This document shows, piece by piece, positions 19,223 through 27,181 of a stretch of DNA of 29,439 nucleotides. The position numbers and the translations under genes are program-made. The notes under the pieces are model-generated. The model saw only the letters and a program-made list of their open reading frames with translations, made no database searches and was not told the DNA's origin. The stretch is from a virus. Each line of letters begins with the position of its first letter. The stretch's first letter is position 1. The DNA is taken from positions 1 through 29,439 of IMG/VR virus record IMGVR_UViG_3300042691_028523; one strand, given 5' to 3'.

Positions 19223-21969
19223 TGGACAATATTTTGCTGGACACCCGCGCCAAGCTGATCTGTACGATTAACGCCGTACCTGTAGAAATCATCAGCGGTT
19301 CAATCTCGGATTCGCAAGCGGCCAACGCTGGGCTGATATTCGTTAGGGGCAATATAAAGGTCAAAGGCAGCGTGCGTCCCTCCATTGGCCAACCTGTAGA
19401 TATCAAATACGATAAATACTATTTGCAAGCTGCGTCAGTAACTCCGTCAAAAGTGCGGCGCCAGATTCAGCGTGGGCTGTTGGTCATCGGCTTTAGCGTG
19501 GATCCAACTAAGGGAGTCACGGAAATTGAGATCGGTTGTCGGCTCACCATGCTGCGAAACTATGCAGAAAATAAGCGGTTTACCTACAAGGACGGCTTAA
19601 CGGCCGCTGACTCTAACCTGACTGACTCCGATGCTGATGCTGTCACGCTGCCGTTGAGCGCTGATTTGATTGCGAGCGCAATCATTTCAAAACTAGGCAT
19701 CAATGGCAATCCAGATCTAAGCAACGAATTCAGCGTCGCTGCGTTTGACTTAAGCGGCGGATACGTCAACGCGTTAAATGATTTGCTGTACTCCGAAGGA
19801 AAAATCGGATACATGAAAACCACTGAGCAACTGGAGGTTAAAGATCACAACCCCCTGACAAGCGCAACGTCTCAGGGTATTGATAACACCAGCCTGATAG
19901 ACATAGGCCCACTCAGCATTGGTGAAGTCCCGCCGCTAAAGCTGATTGCCTCATACAACTATCGCACCCTCGCCAAAAACGAGGAAGAAGACGTTGAAAA
20001 GCTGAACTGGGAAAAGCAGGAAAGCTACGGCCTCCCGACAACAATTACCATTGACAACCCCGTTGAGCCAAGGTTCGGCGGCACTGCGGTGTGGGATGTG
20101 CCTGACTCGTTTAAGTACACCTATACGCCGTACACGCTAGTTGAAACGACCTACGACACCTATGATCGCGTCGTTACGCGAAAGACAACGGAACGCAGCA
20201 TCGTGGCAGAAGTTGCGCCTGGCTACATCCAGCACATAGCCAACAAGTATGTTGCCAGCACAAGTCTCGGCAGCAGTCTGACCTACTCGCAAATTACACC
20301 TCCAGAAGGTTCGGCCCCGGTGAGCACGATCACCACGCAGGCATTTGCCTATAAAGTCCAAGCGCCGTCTGTTTTTGACGGGACAACGTATCCAGATGGC
20401 TACGAGGAGATTGAGCGCGAGGAGACTGTGACCGAGGAGCCCGTGTTACGGCTGACGGCCTCGACGCCGATTTACTCCTTTGCCGGTGAGGCCAACGTCA
20501 AGTATGACTTTGGAAGCGACCCTGATCAGCGATTTGTGGCACGCCGCGAAGTCCGCACCTACGAAACAGCAAAAGGAGCGCAAGGGCAGCAGCTCAGCAA
20601 AGCGCTAACGGAGCAGTACCTATGCCATGCCTATACGCAAGAAGGACAACAAATCTTGGCTGACGCGTTGCAGAAGATTAGTCAGCGCTTTCCTTTTGAC
20701 GAGACCGCCGCCAACACCCTATTTGTCAATGCGCAGGTTGTTAAGCGCCTTGGCACCAGCGTAGAAATCAACTCAGGCCGCGAGGTAGCTCTTCAGCAAC
20801 GCCCCCCGCAAGGAGAGCGCACCGCTCAAGGCGCAGAATCCAAGCAAGGGTCTGAGGAGCTGCGGACCGGAACCGGAATTGGAGAGCAAACCATCTCAAT
20901 TCCCTACGCATACGACGATACTTTCAAGAAGGTGGGCGGCACCTATGAAGTAATTTCTCATGCAGACGCTAGGGGCAAAAAAGCAAGGAAATTCTTGAAG
21001 AACTATTTTTACTACATGCTGGGGCTGCGATGCGGTGTGTCTGTGACCACCCCACCGGAAAGCCTGCCACCATTGCCCATGACTGGCGTGACGATTGATA
21101 TAGGTGGCGTTGGTGGCGGCTTCATGCCCACCGCTATCACTTACACCTTTGACGCCAACGGCATTGTGGCAACTGCCGATTGCCTGCTAGCAGGCGGTGC
21201 GCAGGGCAACATGGGTAACGCATGGTTTCCCGTTGCTGCCGGCATCAGCTATACCGCCCCTGCACTGACAGTAACGGACACCCGCCCAACCATCTACTTG
21301 GGCCAGATCGCCACGGTTGGCGCCAATGCACAGACCACTCTCAATACCGCCTATCCAACGGCAACCAGCGGCACCGGCGTGCAAGCTGTGGATACGCTGC
21401 ACTTCTGGGTCTACAACGGCAGTTCATGGGTGGATCGAGGCACGGATCCTGCTGTGACGTATCCGGCCTATACGCCTGTCCCGACGACCCTGCTCACTCC
21501 GCTGCTGGCGGCCGATACCACCACCCGCGTGGAGGTGCAGAGCCTGCCCTATGCGTTGGCGCTGCAGACCGAGCTGGCAATTACCAGCCTGACGCAGCTC
21601 GTGGTCAGCAAGATCGTGAAGGTGGAGCCCCCGTTGGCCGTGGTCAGCGTGGCTGGCAATGCCCCAGCCGTGGCGCTTGGCGTTGTCGTGAACGTGCCTG
21701 TCAACAGCATGGCGCTCACAGGGATCGCCCCGGCTGTGCAGCAAAGCACTGTGGTGGCGGCACCTGCCGGAGTTGTGGCGGTGGCCGGCTTGGCCCCTGA
21801 GCAAGTGGGGCCCGATGGCGCCACTGTCGCGGTGCCGCTGGCCACCATCAACCTAGCCGGTGTGGCACCAGAGCAGGCCGGCCCCGACACCGACACGTTC
21901 TTCAGCAGCTACTACCGCCAGGTCTACGGCTGGGAGCAGTCGATCTACCCGGATTGGTGGGCGGACTAA
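19222..21969 (+). CDS. tail hub / tail-associated protein
   Basis: At 915 residues this is the largest uninterrupted gene. The N-terminal third (KLICTINAVPVEIISGSISDSQ, IEIGCRLTMLRNYAENK, GGYVNALNDLLYSEGKIGYM) resembles hub proteins that close the tail tube, with VRR-type beta domains. The middle is a long beta-rich region. The last 110 residues contain short hydrophobic repeats of the form V-x-V-A-G-x-A-P (SVAGNAPAV, ALTGIAPAV, AVAGLAPEQV, NLAGVAPEQA), then an aromatic tail (YRQVYGWEQSIYPDWW). Such repeats may stalk a receptor-binding unit. The first 1.8 kb is clearly more AT-rich than the last 0.9 kb, a sign of mosaic descent. A junction motif follows the stop. Confidence 0.6.
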   Translation: MDNILLDTRAKLICTINAVPVEIISGSISDSQAANAGLIFVRGNIKVKGSVRPSIGQPVDIKYDKYYLQAASVTPSKVRRQIQRGLLVIGFSVDPTKGVTEIEIGCRLTMLRNYAENKRFTYKDGLTAADSNLTDSDADAVTLPLSADLIASAIISKLGINGNPDLSNEFSVAAFDLSGGYVNALNDLLYSEGKIGYMKTTEQLEVKDHNPLTSATSQGIDNTSLIDIGPLSIGEVPPLKLIASYNYRTLAKNEEEDVEKLNWEKQESYGLPTTITIDNPVEPRFGGTAVWDVPDSFKYTYTPYTLVETTYDTYDRVVTRKTTERSIVAEVAPGYIQHIANKYVASTSLGSSLTYSQITPPEGSAPVSTITTQAFAYKVQAPSVFDGTTYPDGYEEIEREETVTEEPVLRLTASTPIYSFAGEANVKYDFGSDPDQRFVARREVRTYETAKGAQGQQLSKALTEQYLCHAYTQEGQQILADALQKISQRFPFDETAANTLFVNAQVVKRLGTSVEINSGREVALQQRPPQGERTAQGAESKQGSEELRTGTGIGEQTISIPYAYDDTFKKVGGTYEVISHADARGKKARKFLKNYFYYMLGLRCGVSVTTPPESLPPLPMTGVTIDIGGVGGGFMPTAITYTFDANGIVATADCLLAGGAQGNMGNAWFPVAAGISYTAPALTVTDTRPTIYLGQIATVGANAQTTLNTAYPTATSGTGVQAVDTLHFWVYNGSSWVDRGTDPAVTYPAYTPVPTTLLTPLLAADTTTRVEVQSLPYALALQTELAITSLTQLVVSKIVKVEPPLAVVSVAGNAPAVALGVVVNVPVNSMALTGIAPAVQQSTVVAAPAGVVAVAGLAPEQVGPDGATVAVPLATINLAGVAPEQAGPDTDTFFSSYYRQVYGWEQSIYPDWWAD

Positions 21970-21973
21970 CGCC

Positions 21974-21985
21974 GGCAATCTTGGG
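21974..21985 (+). promoter_or_regulatory. junction motif GGCAATCTTGGG
   Basis: This variant copy has T in place of C at position 6. It lies in the 31-base gap after the hub gene and ends 15 bases before the next ATG. Confidence 0.35.
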
Positions 21986-22000
21986 TAAGAGGCGCGACGT

Positions 22001-22360
22001 ATGGCAGCTCCGAATCTCAAGGCTCCGACCACGATCACGGGCAAGACGGACGGCTACGCCGTGACCACCAGCCTGGCTGCAGCGCTGACCAACAGCGCCG
22101 CCAGCGGCAAGGTGCTCAAGATCAACTCGGTCTACTGCGCCAACGTGGACGGCGCCGCAGCGGCCGACATCAGCCTGAGCTACTACAACGGCACCACGGA
22201 TTTCTACCTAGCCAAGACCATCACGGTGCCGGCTGATGCCACGCAGGTGCTGGTGACCCGTGAGGCGTACATCTACCTGGAGGAAGGCGACAGTCTGCGA
22301 GCACTGGCCAGCGCCACCGGCGACCTGGAGTTGGTCATTGGCTACGAGGAAATCACCTAA
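22001..22360 (+). CDS. minor virion protein, beta-sandwich type
   Basis: This 119-residue protein has alternating beta-strand composition: YAVTTSLAAALTNSAASG, VLKINSVYCANVDGAAAAD, TVPADATQVLVTREAYIYLEEGD and ALASATGDLELVIGYEEI. This plan is common in small phage tail or fibre-attachment proteins lying after the hub gene. It ends exactly at the start of the LamG-domain gene. No enzyme motif is visible. The virion role is inferred from position and fold impression. Confidence 0.55.
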   Translation: MAAPNLKAPTTITGKTDGYAVTTSLAAALTNSAASGKVLKINSVYCANVDGAAAADISLSYYNGTTDFYLAKTITVPADATQVLVTREAYIYLEEGDSLRALASATGDLELVIGYEEIT

Positions 22361-23133
22361 TGCTTGGCAGCAACGGCGGGCTACTAGGCAAACCACGACA
22401 ATCAGGGCCATACCAAGCCCCAGGCGTTTGGACACCGACAGAGCAGGCTATTGGCCAGGGTCAAGTATCACGATGGCCTATCGGCGCTAGTGACCCATAC
22501 TGGTCTTCTGTCACGTTATTGCTGCACTTTGACGGCACAAACGGCAGCACCACATTCACAGATTCCAGCACAAGTGCGACTGCATTTACAGTCAACGACG
22601 GCACTGTCACGATCGGCACTGGCGATAGCGTTTTTGGTGGTGCATCCGGCAACTTTACAACTGGCGGTGATCTCCGCACCGGAACCAGCATTGCAGGTCT
22701 AAACTTTGGCACTGGCGATTTTACGATTGAATTATGGGCTAAACAGACTGCAAGCACAGGCACGCTTGACACACTGCTATGTGCAAACAGCGAAGCAACA
22801 TTTATGATTCGCCCCAGCACTAGCAACGCTCAAATCAGTATAGGCAGCCTGACAAATCTGCTAATTGGCACGTCATTTACCCTGACCGCCTCGACTTGGC
22901 ATCACATCGCAGTGACTCGAAAGTCAAGCGTTTGCCGTGCGTTTAAGGATGGCGCAATCATAGGCGCCGCCTTCTCAAGCGACGCAATCAACCTAAGCCG
23001 TTTGATTATTGGCGACAGCTCAACAACAGGCCGATATTTTCGTGGATGGGTTGATGAGTTACGAGTGACCAAAGGCGTCGCTCGTTATGTGGAGGATTTT
23101 GCAGTTCAATCAGCGGCATTCCCCGACGCCTAG
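22360..23133 (+). CDS. LamG/concanavalin-like tail protein
   Basis: This 257-residue protein contains a LamG-like jelly-roll domain (about residues 45-250), recognised by LLLHFDGTNGSTTFTDSS, FGTGDFTIELWAK, the motif WHHIAVTRKSSVCRAFKDG, and the closing GWVDELRVTKGVARY. In phages this domain occurs in tail fibres and probably binds cell-surface sugars, so a host-recognition role is likely. The first 45 residues are a glycine- and proline-rich arm, probably for attachment. Codon use inside the domain is more AT-rich than in flanking genes, as expected for an exchanged host-range module. Confidence 0.75.
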   Translation: MLGSNGGLLGKPRQSGPYQAPGVWTPTEQAIGQGQVSRWPIGASDPYWSSVTLLLHFDGTNGSTTFTDSSTSATAFTVNDGTVTIGTGDSVFGGASGNFTTGGDLRTGTSIAGLNFGTGDFTIELWAKQTASTGTLDTLLCANSEATFMIRPSTSNAQISIGSLTNLLIGTSFTLTASTWHHIAVTRKSSVCRAFKDGAIIGAAFSSDAINLSRLIIGDSSTTGRYFRGWVDELRVTKGVARYVEDFAVQSAAFPDA

Positions 23134-23156
23134 GCTGACCCCAGCGCAAGCGCACC

Positions 23157-23210
23157 ATGGCATCCCTGATCTACAACTCAGCCATTGACGACATGGCCCA
23201 GGCAACCTAG
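23157..23210 (+). pseudogene. vestigial N-terminus of a tail gene
   Basis: A 17-codon frame reads MASLIYNSAIDDMAQAT and ends at a TAG that belongs to the junction motif (23201-23212). The opening ASLIYNSAIDDM resembles the start of a phage structural family to which the next gene (MAITVSLYNHTAKRFADGSN...) seems distantly related. The simplest reading is a remnant left when a paralogous copy was lost or replaced at the motif. A translated short peptide is possible. The rest of the 95-base gap shows nothing else. Confidence 0.35.
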
Positions 23211-23212
23211 CC
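23201..23212 (+). promoter_or_regulatory. junction motif GGCAACCTAGCC
   Basis: This copy of the recurring junction motif overlaps the stop of the vestigial frame and ends 16 bases before the ATG at 23229. Confidence 0.4.
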
Positions 23213-23228
23213 CTAGCACGCTAACGCC

Positions 23229-23663
23229 ATGGCCATCACTGTCAGCCTGTATAACCACACGGCCAAGCGCTTTGCCGATGGCAGCAATGCTGTAGGCGAT
23301 ACCTACAAGGTCAAGCTGCTCAGCGCCAATGCCGGCGGCTTTGATGCCACCCACACCACGCTGGCTGCCACCGGTGGCACCGAAGTCAGCAACACCGGTT
23401 ACACCGCCGGCGGCGCCACGCTGGCCAACGTCACCTGCGTGACCAGCACCACGAACGATGCCACCTGGGACGCGGATGACGTGACTTGGACCGCTACCGG
23501 CGCGGCGCTCAGCGCCATTGCCGCCGTGATCTACAACGACACGGACGCCAGCGATCCACCGCTTGCCTACGTGGACTTCGGAGGCACGCAGACCGCACAG
23601 GACACCGCCCAGTTCAAAATCGTCTGGAACGCCAGCGGCGTCTTGAACTTCACGGTGGCCTAA
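23229..23663 (+). CDS. virion structural protein of a common phage family
   Basis: This 144-residue protein has a plan seen in many phage tail regions: an opening SLYNHTAKRFADGS, a strand TYKVKLLSANAG, then STGYTAGG-type VSNTGYTAGGATLANVT, and a closing AVIYNDTDASDPPLAYVDF with QFKIVWNASGVL. The family is structural with no enzymatic role and is probably attached to the tail tip or fibres. A remnant of a related start lies just upstream at 23157. The exact function is unknown. Confidence 0.6.
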   Translation: MAITVSLYNHTAKRFADGSNAVGDTYKVKLLSANAGGFDATHTTLAATGGTEVSNTGYTAGGATLANVTCVTSTTNDATWDADDVTWTATGAALSAIAAVIYNDTDASDPPLAYVDFGGTQTAQDTAQFKIVWNASGVLNFTVA

Positions 23664-23666
23664 CCG

Positions 23667-24077
23667 ATGGCGCAAACCACAACAATCAGCACCAAGGAGC
23701 TGAAACGCCAAGCGGCAGCCTGCTTTGAGGGCAAAGCGCTGCGGGTGATGCTCTGCCTCGCAGGCGCCAGCGGCTACACCGCCGAGAGCACCGTGACCAA
23801 CTGGCAGGCGCAGGAGGTGTCTACCACAGGCACCGGCTATGCGCGTTTCAGCGCCACGGTCGGCACCAGCACCTACAACGCCACCACGGCCCGCCAAGAG
23901 CTGCCCTACATTGATGCGGCCTTCAGCTGCAGCACCAGCTACAGCTACGACACGGTGGTGATTTACTTCAACGGTGAGACCTACATCCACAGTTTAGTGA
24001 CGGAAAGCCCCAACATCACGCTGTCACCCGGCCAGACGCAGACGTACCGCATCACGTTTAGCCAAGACGACGCATGA
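23667..24077 (+). CDS. hypothetical structural protein, 136 aa
   Basis: This 136-residue protein (MAQTTTISTKELKRQAAACF...) begins with a basic helix followed by a beta-rich body (LRVMLCLAGASGYTAEST, DAAFSCSTSYSYDTVVIYF, ITLSPGQTQTYRITFSQDD). It lies three bases after the preceding structural gene and overlaps the next by ATGA. The composition matches a small tail protein. No family is recognised with confidence. Confidence 0.6.
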   Translation: MAQTTTISTKELKRQAAACFEGKALRVMLCLAGASGYTAESTVTNWQAQEVSTTGTGYARFSATVGTSTYNATTARQELPYIDAAFSCSTSYSYDTVVIYFNGETYIHSLVTESPNITLSPGQTQTYRITFSQDDA

Positions 24078-25483
24078 CCACCCGCATCAACATTAACGTT
24101 GATCAAGCGGCGCTGCTGCAGCGCAGCCGGGAACAGACGCAGGCGAACCGCCTGGGGTTTCTGGAGGGTCAGAATCGCAACAAGGTAGAGGCAGAAGCGC
24201 GGCGCCAGCGCGATGCCACCCGCGCCCAGCAAGGCATCGGTCCCGATGGCCAGCCGCTCTATGGCGTCCCGTTCCGCGACCCCCTGCGCCGCGATGAGCC
24301 GGCGGCATCTCGTTTTGGCAAGCTGGCCGGCGTTGGCAACGCTTGGCTTTGGACGGCCGCCACTGAGCCGTTTAACCTTGTGTCAAATGGCTCAAGCCAA
24401 ACAAGCTATGGCTACAGATTTCTGACACGGCTCGGCTGCTTAGACGGCACGCAATGGTTGGAGCTGACGGACACATACCAGACGACGCCACCAGATCTAG
24501 CAGGTCTAAACACACCATTACCTGCGCCTCCTAATGCCGCAAATTTGTACTCTCATACTTTTACCCTAAATGGATACCTTAATACTCAAAACTACTCGGT
24601 CACTGAGCGCCAGTTTGCATTCCCCATTGGTCCGCAGGCTCTAATCTATGTGTATCTGCGTAGTGTAGCATTTGCTCTGCTTCCCACAAAAAAATCCTTA
24701 TACGGTAGCCCTGGAAGTTTTCGCGAAAACGCTTATACTCTTAGCACAGAGACCTACAGCTGGACAACGCAACGTGCTTTCTTTGTCGGGCAATCTTCCG
24801 TGCGCGAAATCACATTGCCCAGCACAGCGGGCAGCTTATTGGCAGCATTAACGCAAACTGCCGGCGTGACTGTCACTACTCAAAGCGTGCTTTTTTTCGG
24901 CTTCGGCGCCGCGCAAGCCTACTGGAATAGCCAAACTGGGTCCTTTAATATTCCTCGCGTTAATCTGACACCTCAAAGCCCTACCAATCCAGACATAGCA
25001 TGGTTTGGCACCGACGAACGATACAGCCCATTTTTAGATAATCCCGAAATTTCAAACCTTAATCTTCGCTTTAACGCTTACTCTGCCGCCGTCTATCCGC
25101 TACTGGCCTACGGTTCAAGCTGGGAGACGGATAGCCTTGATCCGCAGGCAGCTGGCATCAAAAACAAAGCCGGCTTTGTTGTGCCCTCAAACACAGCTGC
25201 ATTTGCGCAAATGCCTAATGCCAACCTCAGCAGCCTATACAACGTTGCTGGCGACCTAGAGTATACCTATGGCAATAAAATTTTGCGCAACAGCGTTAGC
25301 CCTGCCAAAATAGCTCAGCCTATTGGCGATCCGCCGGCGCTGACATATGTAGATAGCGCTGGAACAACAAGAACGACAAACTGGGACGTCGCTTTACTGA
25401 CCACCCACGACTGGGCCAACAGCAACTTTTGCAAACAGCGGCTGCTGAGCCTGGGTTTTAACGCCTCTGACCTCCAGCCATGA
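24074..25483 (+). CDS. putative tail fibre-like protein, 469 aa
   Basis: This 469-residue protein has a helical N-terminus (residues 1-55, with LLQRSREQTQANRLGFLEGQ) and a large aromatic, beta-rich body (FNLVSNGSSQTSYGYRFLTR, AFPIGPQALIYVYLRS) with no known domain. The N-terminal motif recurs in the 42-residue gene immediately downstream, which suggests a duplicated attachment module. The body is clearly AT-rich compared with both ends of the gene, the usual mark of an exchangeable receptor-binding or surface domain. It starts in an ATGA overlap. The fibre role is inference. Confidence 0.5.
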   Translation: MTTRININVDQAALLQRSREQTQANRLGFLEGQNRNKVEAEARRQRDATRAQQGIGPDGQPLYGVPFRDPLRRDEPAASRFGKLAGVGNAWLWTAATEPFNLVSNGSSQTSYGYRFLTRLGCLDGTQWLELTDTYQTTPPDLAGLNTPLPAPPNAANLYSHTFTLNGYLNTQNYSVTERQFAFPIGPQALIYVYLRSVAFALLPTKKSLYGSPGSFRENAYTLSTETYSWTTQRAFFVGQSSVREITLPSTAGSLLAALTQTAGVTVTTQSVLFFGFGAAQAYWNSQTGSFNIPRVNLTPQSPTNPDIAWFGTDERYSPFLDNPEISNLNLRFNAYSAAVYPLLAYGSSWETDSLDPQAAGIKNKAGFVVPSNTAAFAQMPNANLSSLYNVAGDLEYTYGNKILRNSVSPAKIAQPIGDPPALTYVDSAGTTRTTNWDVALLTTHDWANSNFCKQRLLSLGFNASDLQP

Positions 25484-25608
25484 CCACCCCCACCCCCAAC
25501 CCCCAGGCCCTGATCCAACGCGCTCAGGTGCAGACGCAGGCCAACCGCTATGCGTTCCTGCGCAAGGCTGCGGACAATAAGCTGGTGGCACAGATCGCTA
25601 AGAGCTGA
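25480..25608 (+). CDS. tiny protein sharing the fibre-like N-terminal motif, 42 aa
   Basis: This 42-codon frame starts in an ATGA overlap with the preceding gene and ends in a TGATG overlap with the next. Its sequence ALIQRAQVQTQANRYAFLRK aligns with LLQRSREQTQANRLGFLEGQ at the start of the 469-residue protein (residues 14-33), sharing the QTQANR core. It is therefore a paralogous N-terminal module without a body: either a stand-alone adaptor peptide or what is left of a second fibre gene. Confidence 0.55.
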   Translation: MTTPTPNPQALIQRAQVQTQANRYAFLRKAADNKLVAQIAKS

Positions 25609-26189
25609 TGCTGCCGTTCATTACGCCCCCAGCACCACGCGCCACGCGCCAGATCGGCAATGAGCAGGTTGGCGTGCTGGAGGTGGAAGTGCGCGGCGGC
25701 CTCACGGTGGGCGAAAGCGCCACCATCTCCGAGCTGTTAGCCGAGGAGCAAAGCAGCTTCGTGCGTGGCGCCCAGATCGCGGATGCTATCGCCAAAGAGG
25801 AAAGCATCTCGCTGACCGAGGCGTTCCAGATCATCGAGTCGGCCATTGCGGGGCGCCCGCTGGAAGCGGAAGCTGATGCGATCCGCCTGCGTCATGCCGA
25901 GCGCATTGCTGAGGTGGCGCGGGTGTATGCGCAGGCTGGGCAGCGCAACCTGGAGGCCACCGTCTGCGCCATCGTGCGCTCGCGGTGTGCCGGCTGCAGC
26001 AGCTTCGGCATCGAGGAGGTGCGCGGCATGGCCAAGCCGCTGTTTGATGGCCTGTGGCAACTGGCGCAGGATGAGCAGGCGGCGGAAGATCTGCCGTCGT
26101 CGCCCCCGAGCGAGGACGACCTAAAAAAGCCGCAGCCGGCGGCAGTGGCCGGGAACAAACGGACTGGGCGGCGCTCTACTGGGAACTGA
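25608..26189 (+). CDS. tail-assembly-chaperone-like protein (0-frame product)
   Basis: The 193-residue product has an N-terminal beta part (IGNEQVGVLEVEVRGGLTVGE) and a helical middle (ATISELLAEEQSSFVRGAQIADAIAKEE, LTEAFQIIESAIAG), followed by a hydrophilic tail. At codons 172-174 (CTA AAA AAG) it carries the heptamer A AAA AAG, the classic -1 slippery site. In the -1 frame an excellent coding sequence continues, so most product would be this short form and a minority a longer fusion, as with lambda G and GT. It is far from the tape measure gene, unlike the usual chaperone position, so the functional name is tentative. Confidence 0.6.
   Translation: MLPFITPPAPRATRQIGNEQVGVLEVEVRGGLTVGESATISELLAEEQSSFVRGAQIADAIAKEESISLTEAFQIIESAIAGRPLEAEADAIRLRHAERIAEVARVYAQAGQRNLEATVCAIVRSRCAGCSSFGIEEVRGMAKPLFDGLWQLAQDEQAAEDLPSSPPSEDDLKKPQPAAVAGNKRTGRRSTGN
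26123..26152 (+). other. -1 ribosomal frameshift signal
   Basis: The heptamer AAAAAAG (26123-26129) is in the correct phase (CTA AAA AAG in frame 0). Six bases later comes a GC hairpin, CCGGC (26136-26140) with GCCGG (26148-26152). A purine-rich GAGG lies about eight bases upstream and could act as an internal Shine-Dalgarno stimulator. These are the three parts of a dnaX-type -1 signal. After slippage the frame continues from 26129. Confidence 0.75.
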
Positions 26190-26890
26190 GCCGAGGCTTC
26201 CCCGGCGAGTTCCACCGCAGCAGCTACAGCTTGGAGCTGCGGGTGACGGTGCTCAACGCCTGGAAGGCACTGCAGAAGCTCAAGCGCGAGGAGATGGCAC
26301 TGCAGGAGCTGCCGGTGGCCTCGTTGTCGGCGCTGACCGCCAACATCAACCGCGACCCCAAAAAGGGCAAGGCGTTTGCGCCGGCCGACTTTGCGCTGTT
26401 CCGCGAGCGCGAGGCGCAGCAGGCGCAGCTCAGCCCGGAGGTGGCCGCTGTGGCCTTGGCGCTGCGGCATGAAGACCAAGCGCCGCCGGTGCTGCTGGCG
26501 GCCTGGACGGAGGTGCTGGCCAGTGCCACCGAGAGCGCCCAGGTGCCACCGGTGCGGGCCTTGCGCAGCGACGACGGCCGGGTGTGGGTGCTGGCCCCCA
26601 GCTGGGAGGGCCGCAACATTCGGGGCGGGCTGGTGATGACCACCGGCTGCGCCCATGGCACCGTCACCCTGCGCGACATTGACCGCAACCTTGCCACCTA
26701 TGCGGTGCAGGTACCGAAGCGTCCGCTGGCGGGATGGCTAGAAGCAGGACTGCTGCTTGTCTGCGGGGAAACCTCGGAACATGGACATCCTCGCCCTGCG
26801 AACGTCGATCGCGGCAACCCTGAGCAGCCTGATCGGCACCTACACGCTGGCGAACGGCAGCACCACCCCGGCAATTTCGGTGCGCGGTAG
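26129..26890 (+). CDS. -1 frame extension of the chaperone-like gene
   Basis: In the -1 frame the sequence after the slip reads AAAGGSGREQTDWAALYWEL, then SRGFPGEFHRSSYSLELR and a long helical region (LNAWKALQKLKREEMALQEL), with coding-like third positions and no good start codon of its own. Fused to the first 174 residues it gives a protein of about 427 residues. Segments FAPADFALFREREAQQAQLS and VAAVALALRHED look like helical tail-chaperone sequence. The last 110 bases overlap the next gene, where this frame loses coding character, so the functional end may lie before the formal stop. Confidence 0.6.
   Translation, partial: AAAGGSGREQTDWAALYWELSRGFPGEFHRSSYSLELRVTVLNAWKALQKLKREEMALQELPVASLSALTANINRDPKKGKAFAPADFALFREREAQQAQLSPEVAAVALALRHEDQAPPVLLAAWTEVLASATESAQVPPVRALRSDDGRVWVLAPSWEGRNIRGGLVMTTGCAHGTVTLRDIDRNLATYAVQVPKRPLAGWLEAGLLLVCGETSEHGHPRPANVDRGNPEQPDRHLHAGERQHHPGNFGAR
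26767..26777 (+). promoter_or_regulatory. junction motif GGAAACCTCGG
   Basis: This copy of the recurring junction motif lies within the end of the frameshift extension and finishes only three bases before the next ATG (26781). Confidence 0.35.
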
Positions 26891-27176
26891 CGGCGAGAGC
26901 CTGCCCGCCGGCACCACCGTCACCGGCATGGAGGTGGTGATCCTGCGCGACCCGGAACTGCAGGCCATCCCCAGCTACCAGAAGGGCCAGGCCATCAACC
27001 GCTGGACGCTGTATCTGGTGGATTGGGACATGACGGCCAGCCTGCAGGAGGCAGCCGGGAAGCTGATCTGGGCGTGGCCGGGCAGCAATGCGGTGAGCAT
27101 CAACGTGCCGCAGAGCGTGGGGCCTCGGCACCAGATGCGGGTGGACCTGCAGACCAACCCTGAGACGTATCCGTAG
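26781..27176 (+). CDS. hypothetical structural protein, 131 aa
   Basis: This 131-residue protein (MDILALRTSIAATLSSLIGTY...) begins with an amphipathic helix, then beta strands (PAISVRGSG, TGMEVVILRDPE) and a segment WTLYLVDWDMTASLQEAAGKLIWAWPG. An N-terminal helix followed by an alpha/beta sheet is the general plan of tail terminator proteins, but I see no specific signature, so this remains a possibility only. I preferred the ATG at 26781 to an upstream TTG at 26757, because the junction motif lies between them. It is followed by another junction motif. Confidence 0.55.
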   Translation: MDILALRTSIAATLSSLIGTYTLANGSTTPAISVRGSGESLPAGTTVTGMEVVILRDPELQAIPSYQKGQAINRWTLYLVDWDMTASLQEAAGKLIWAWPGSNAVSINVPQSVGPRHQMRVDLQTNPETYP

Positions 27177-27181
27177 GACGC

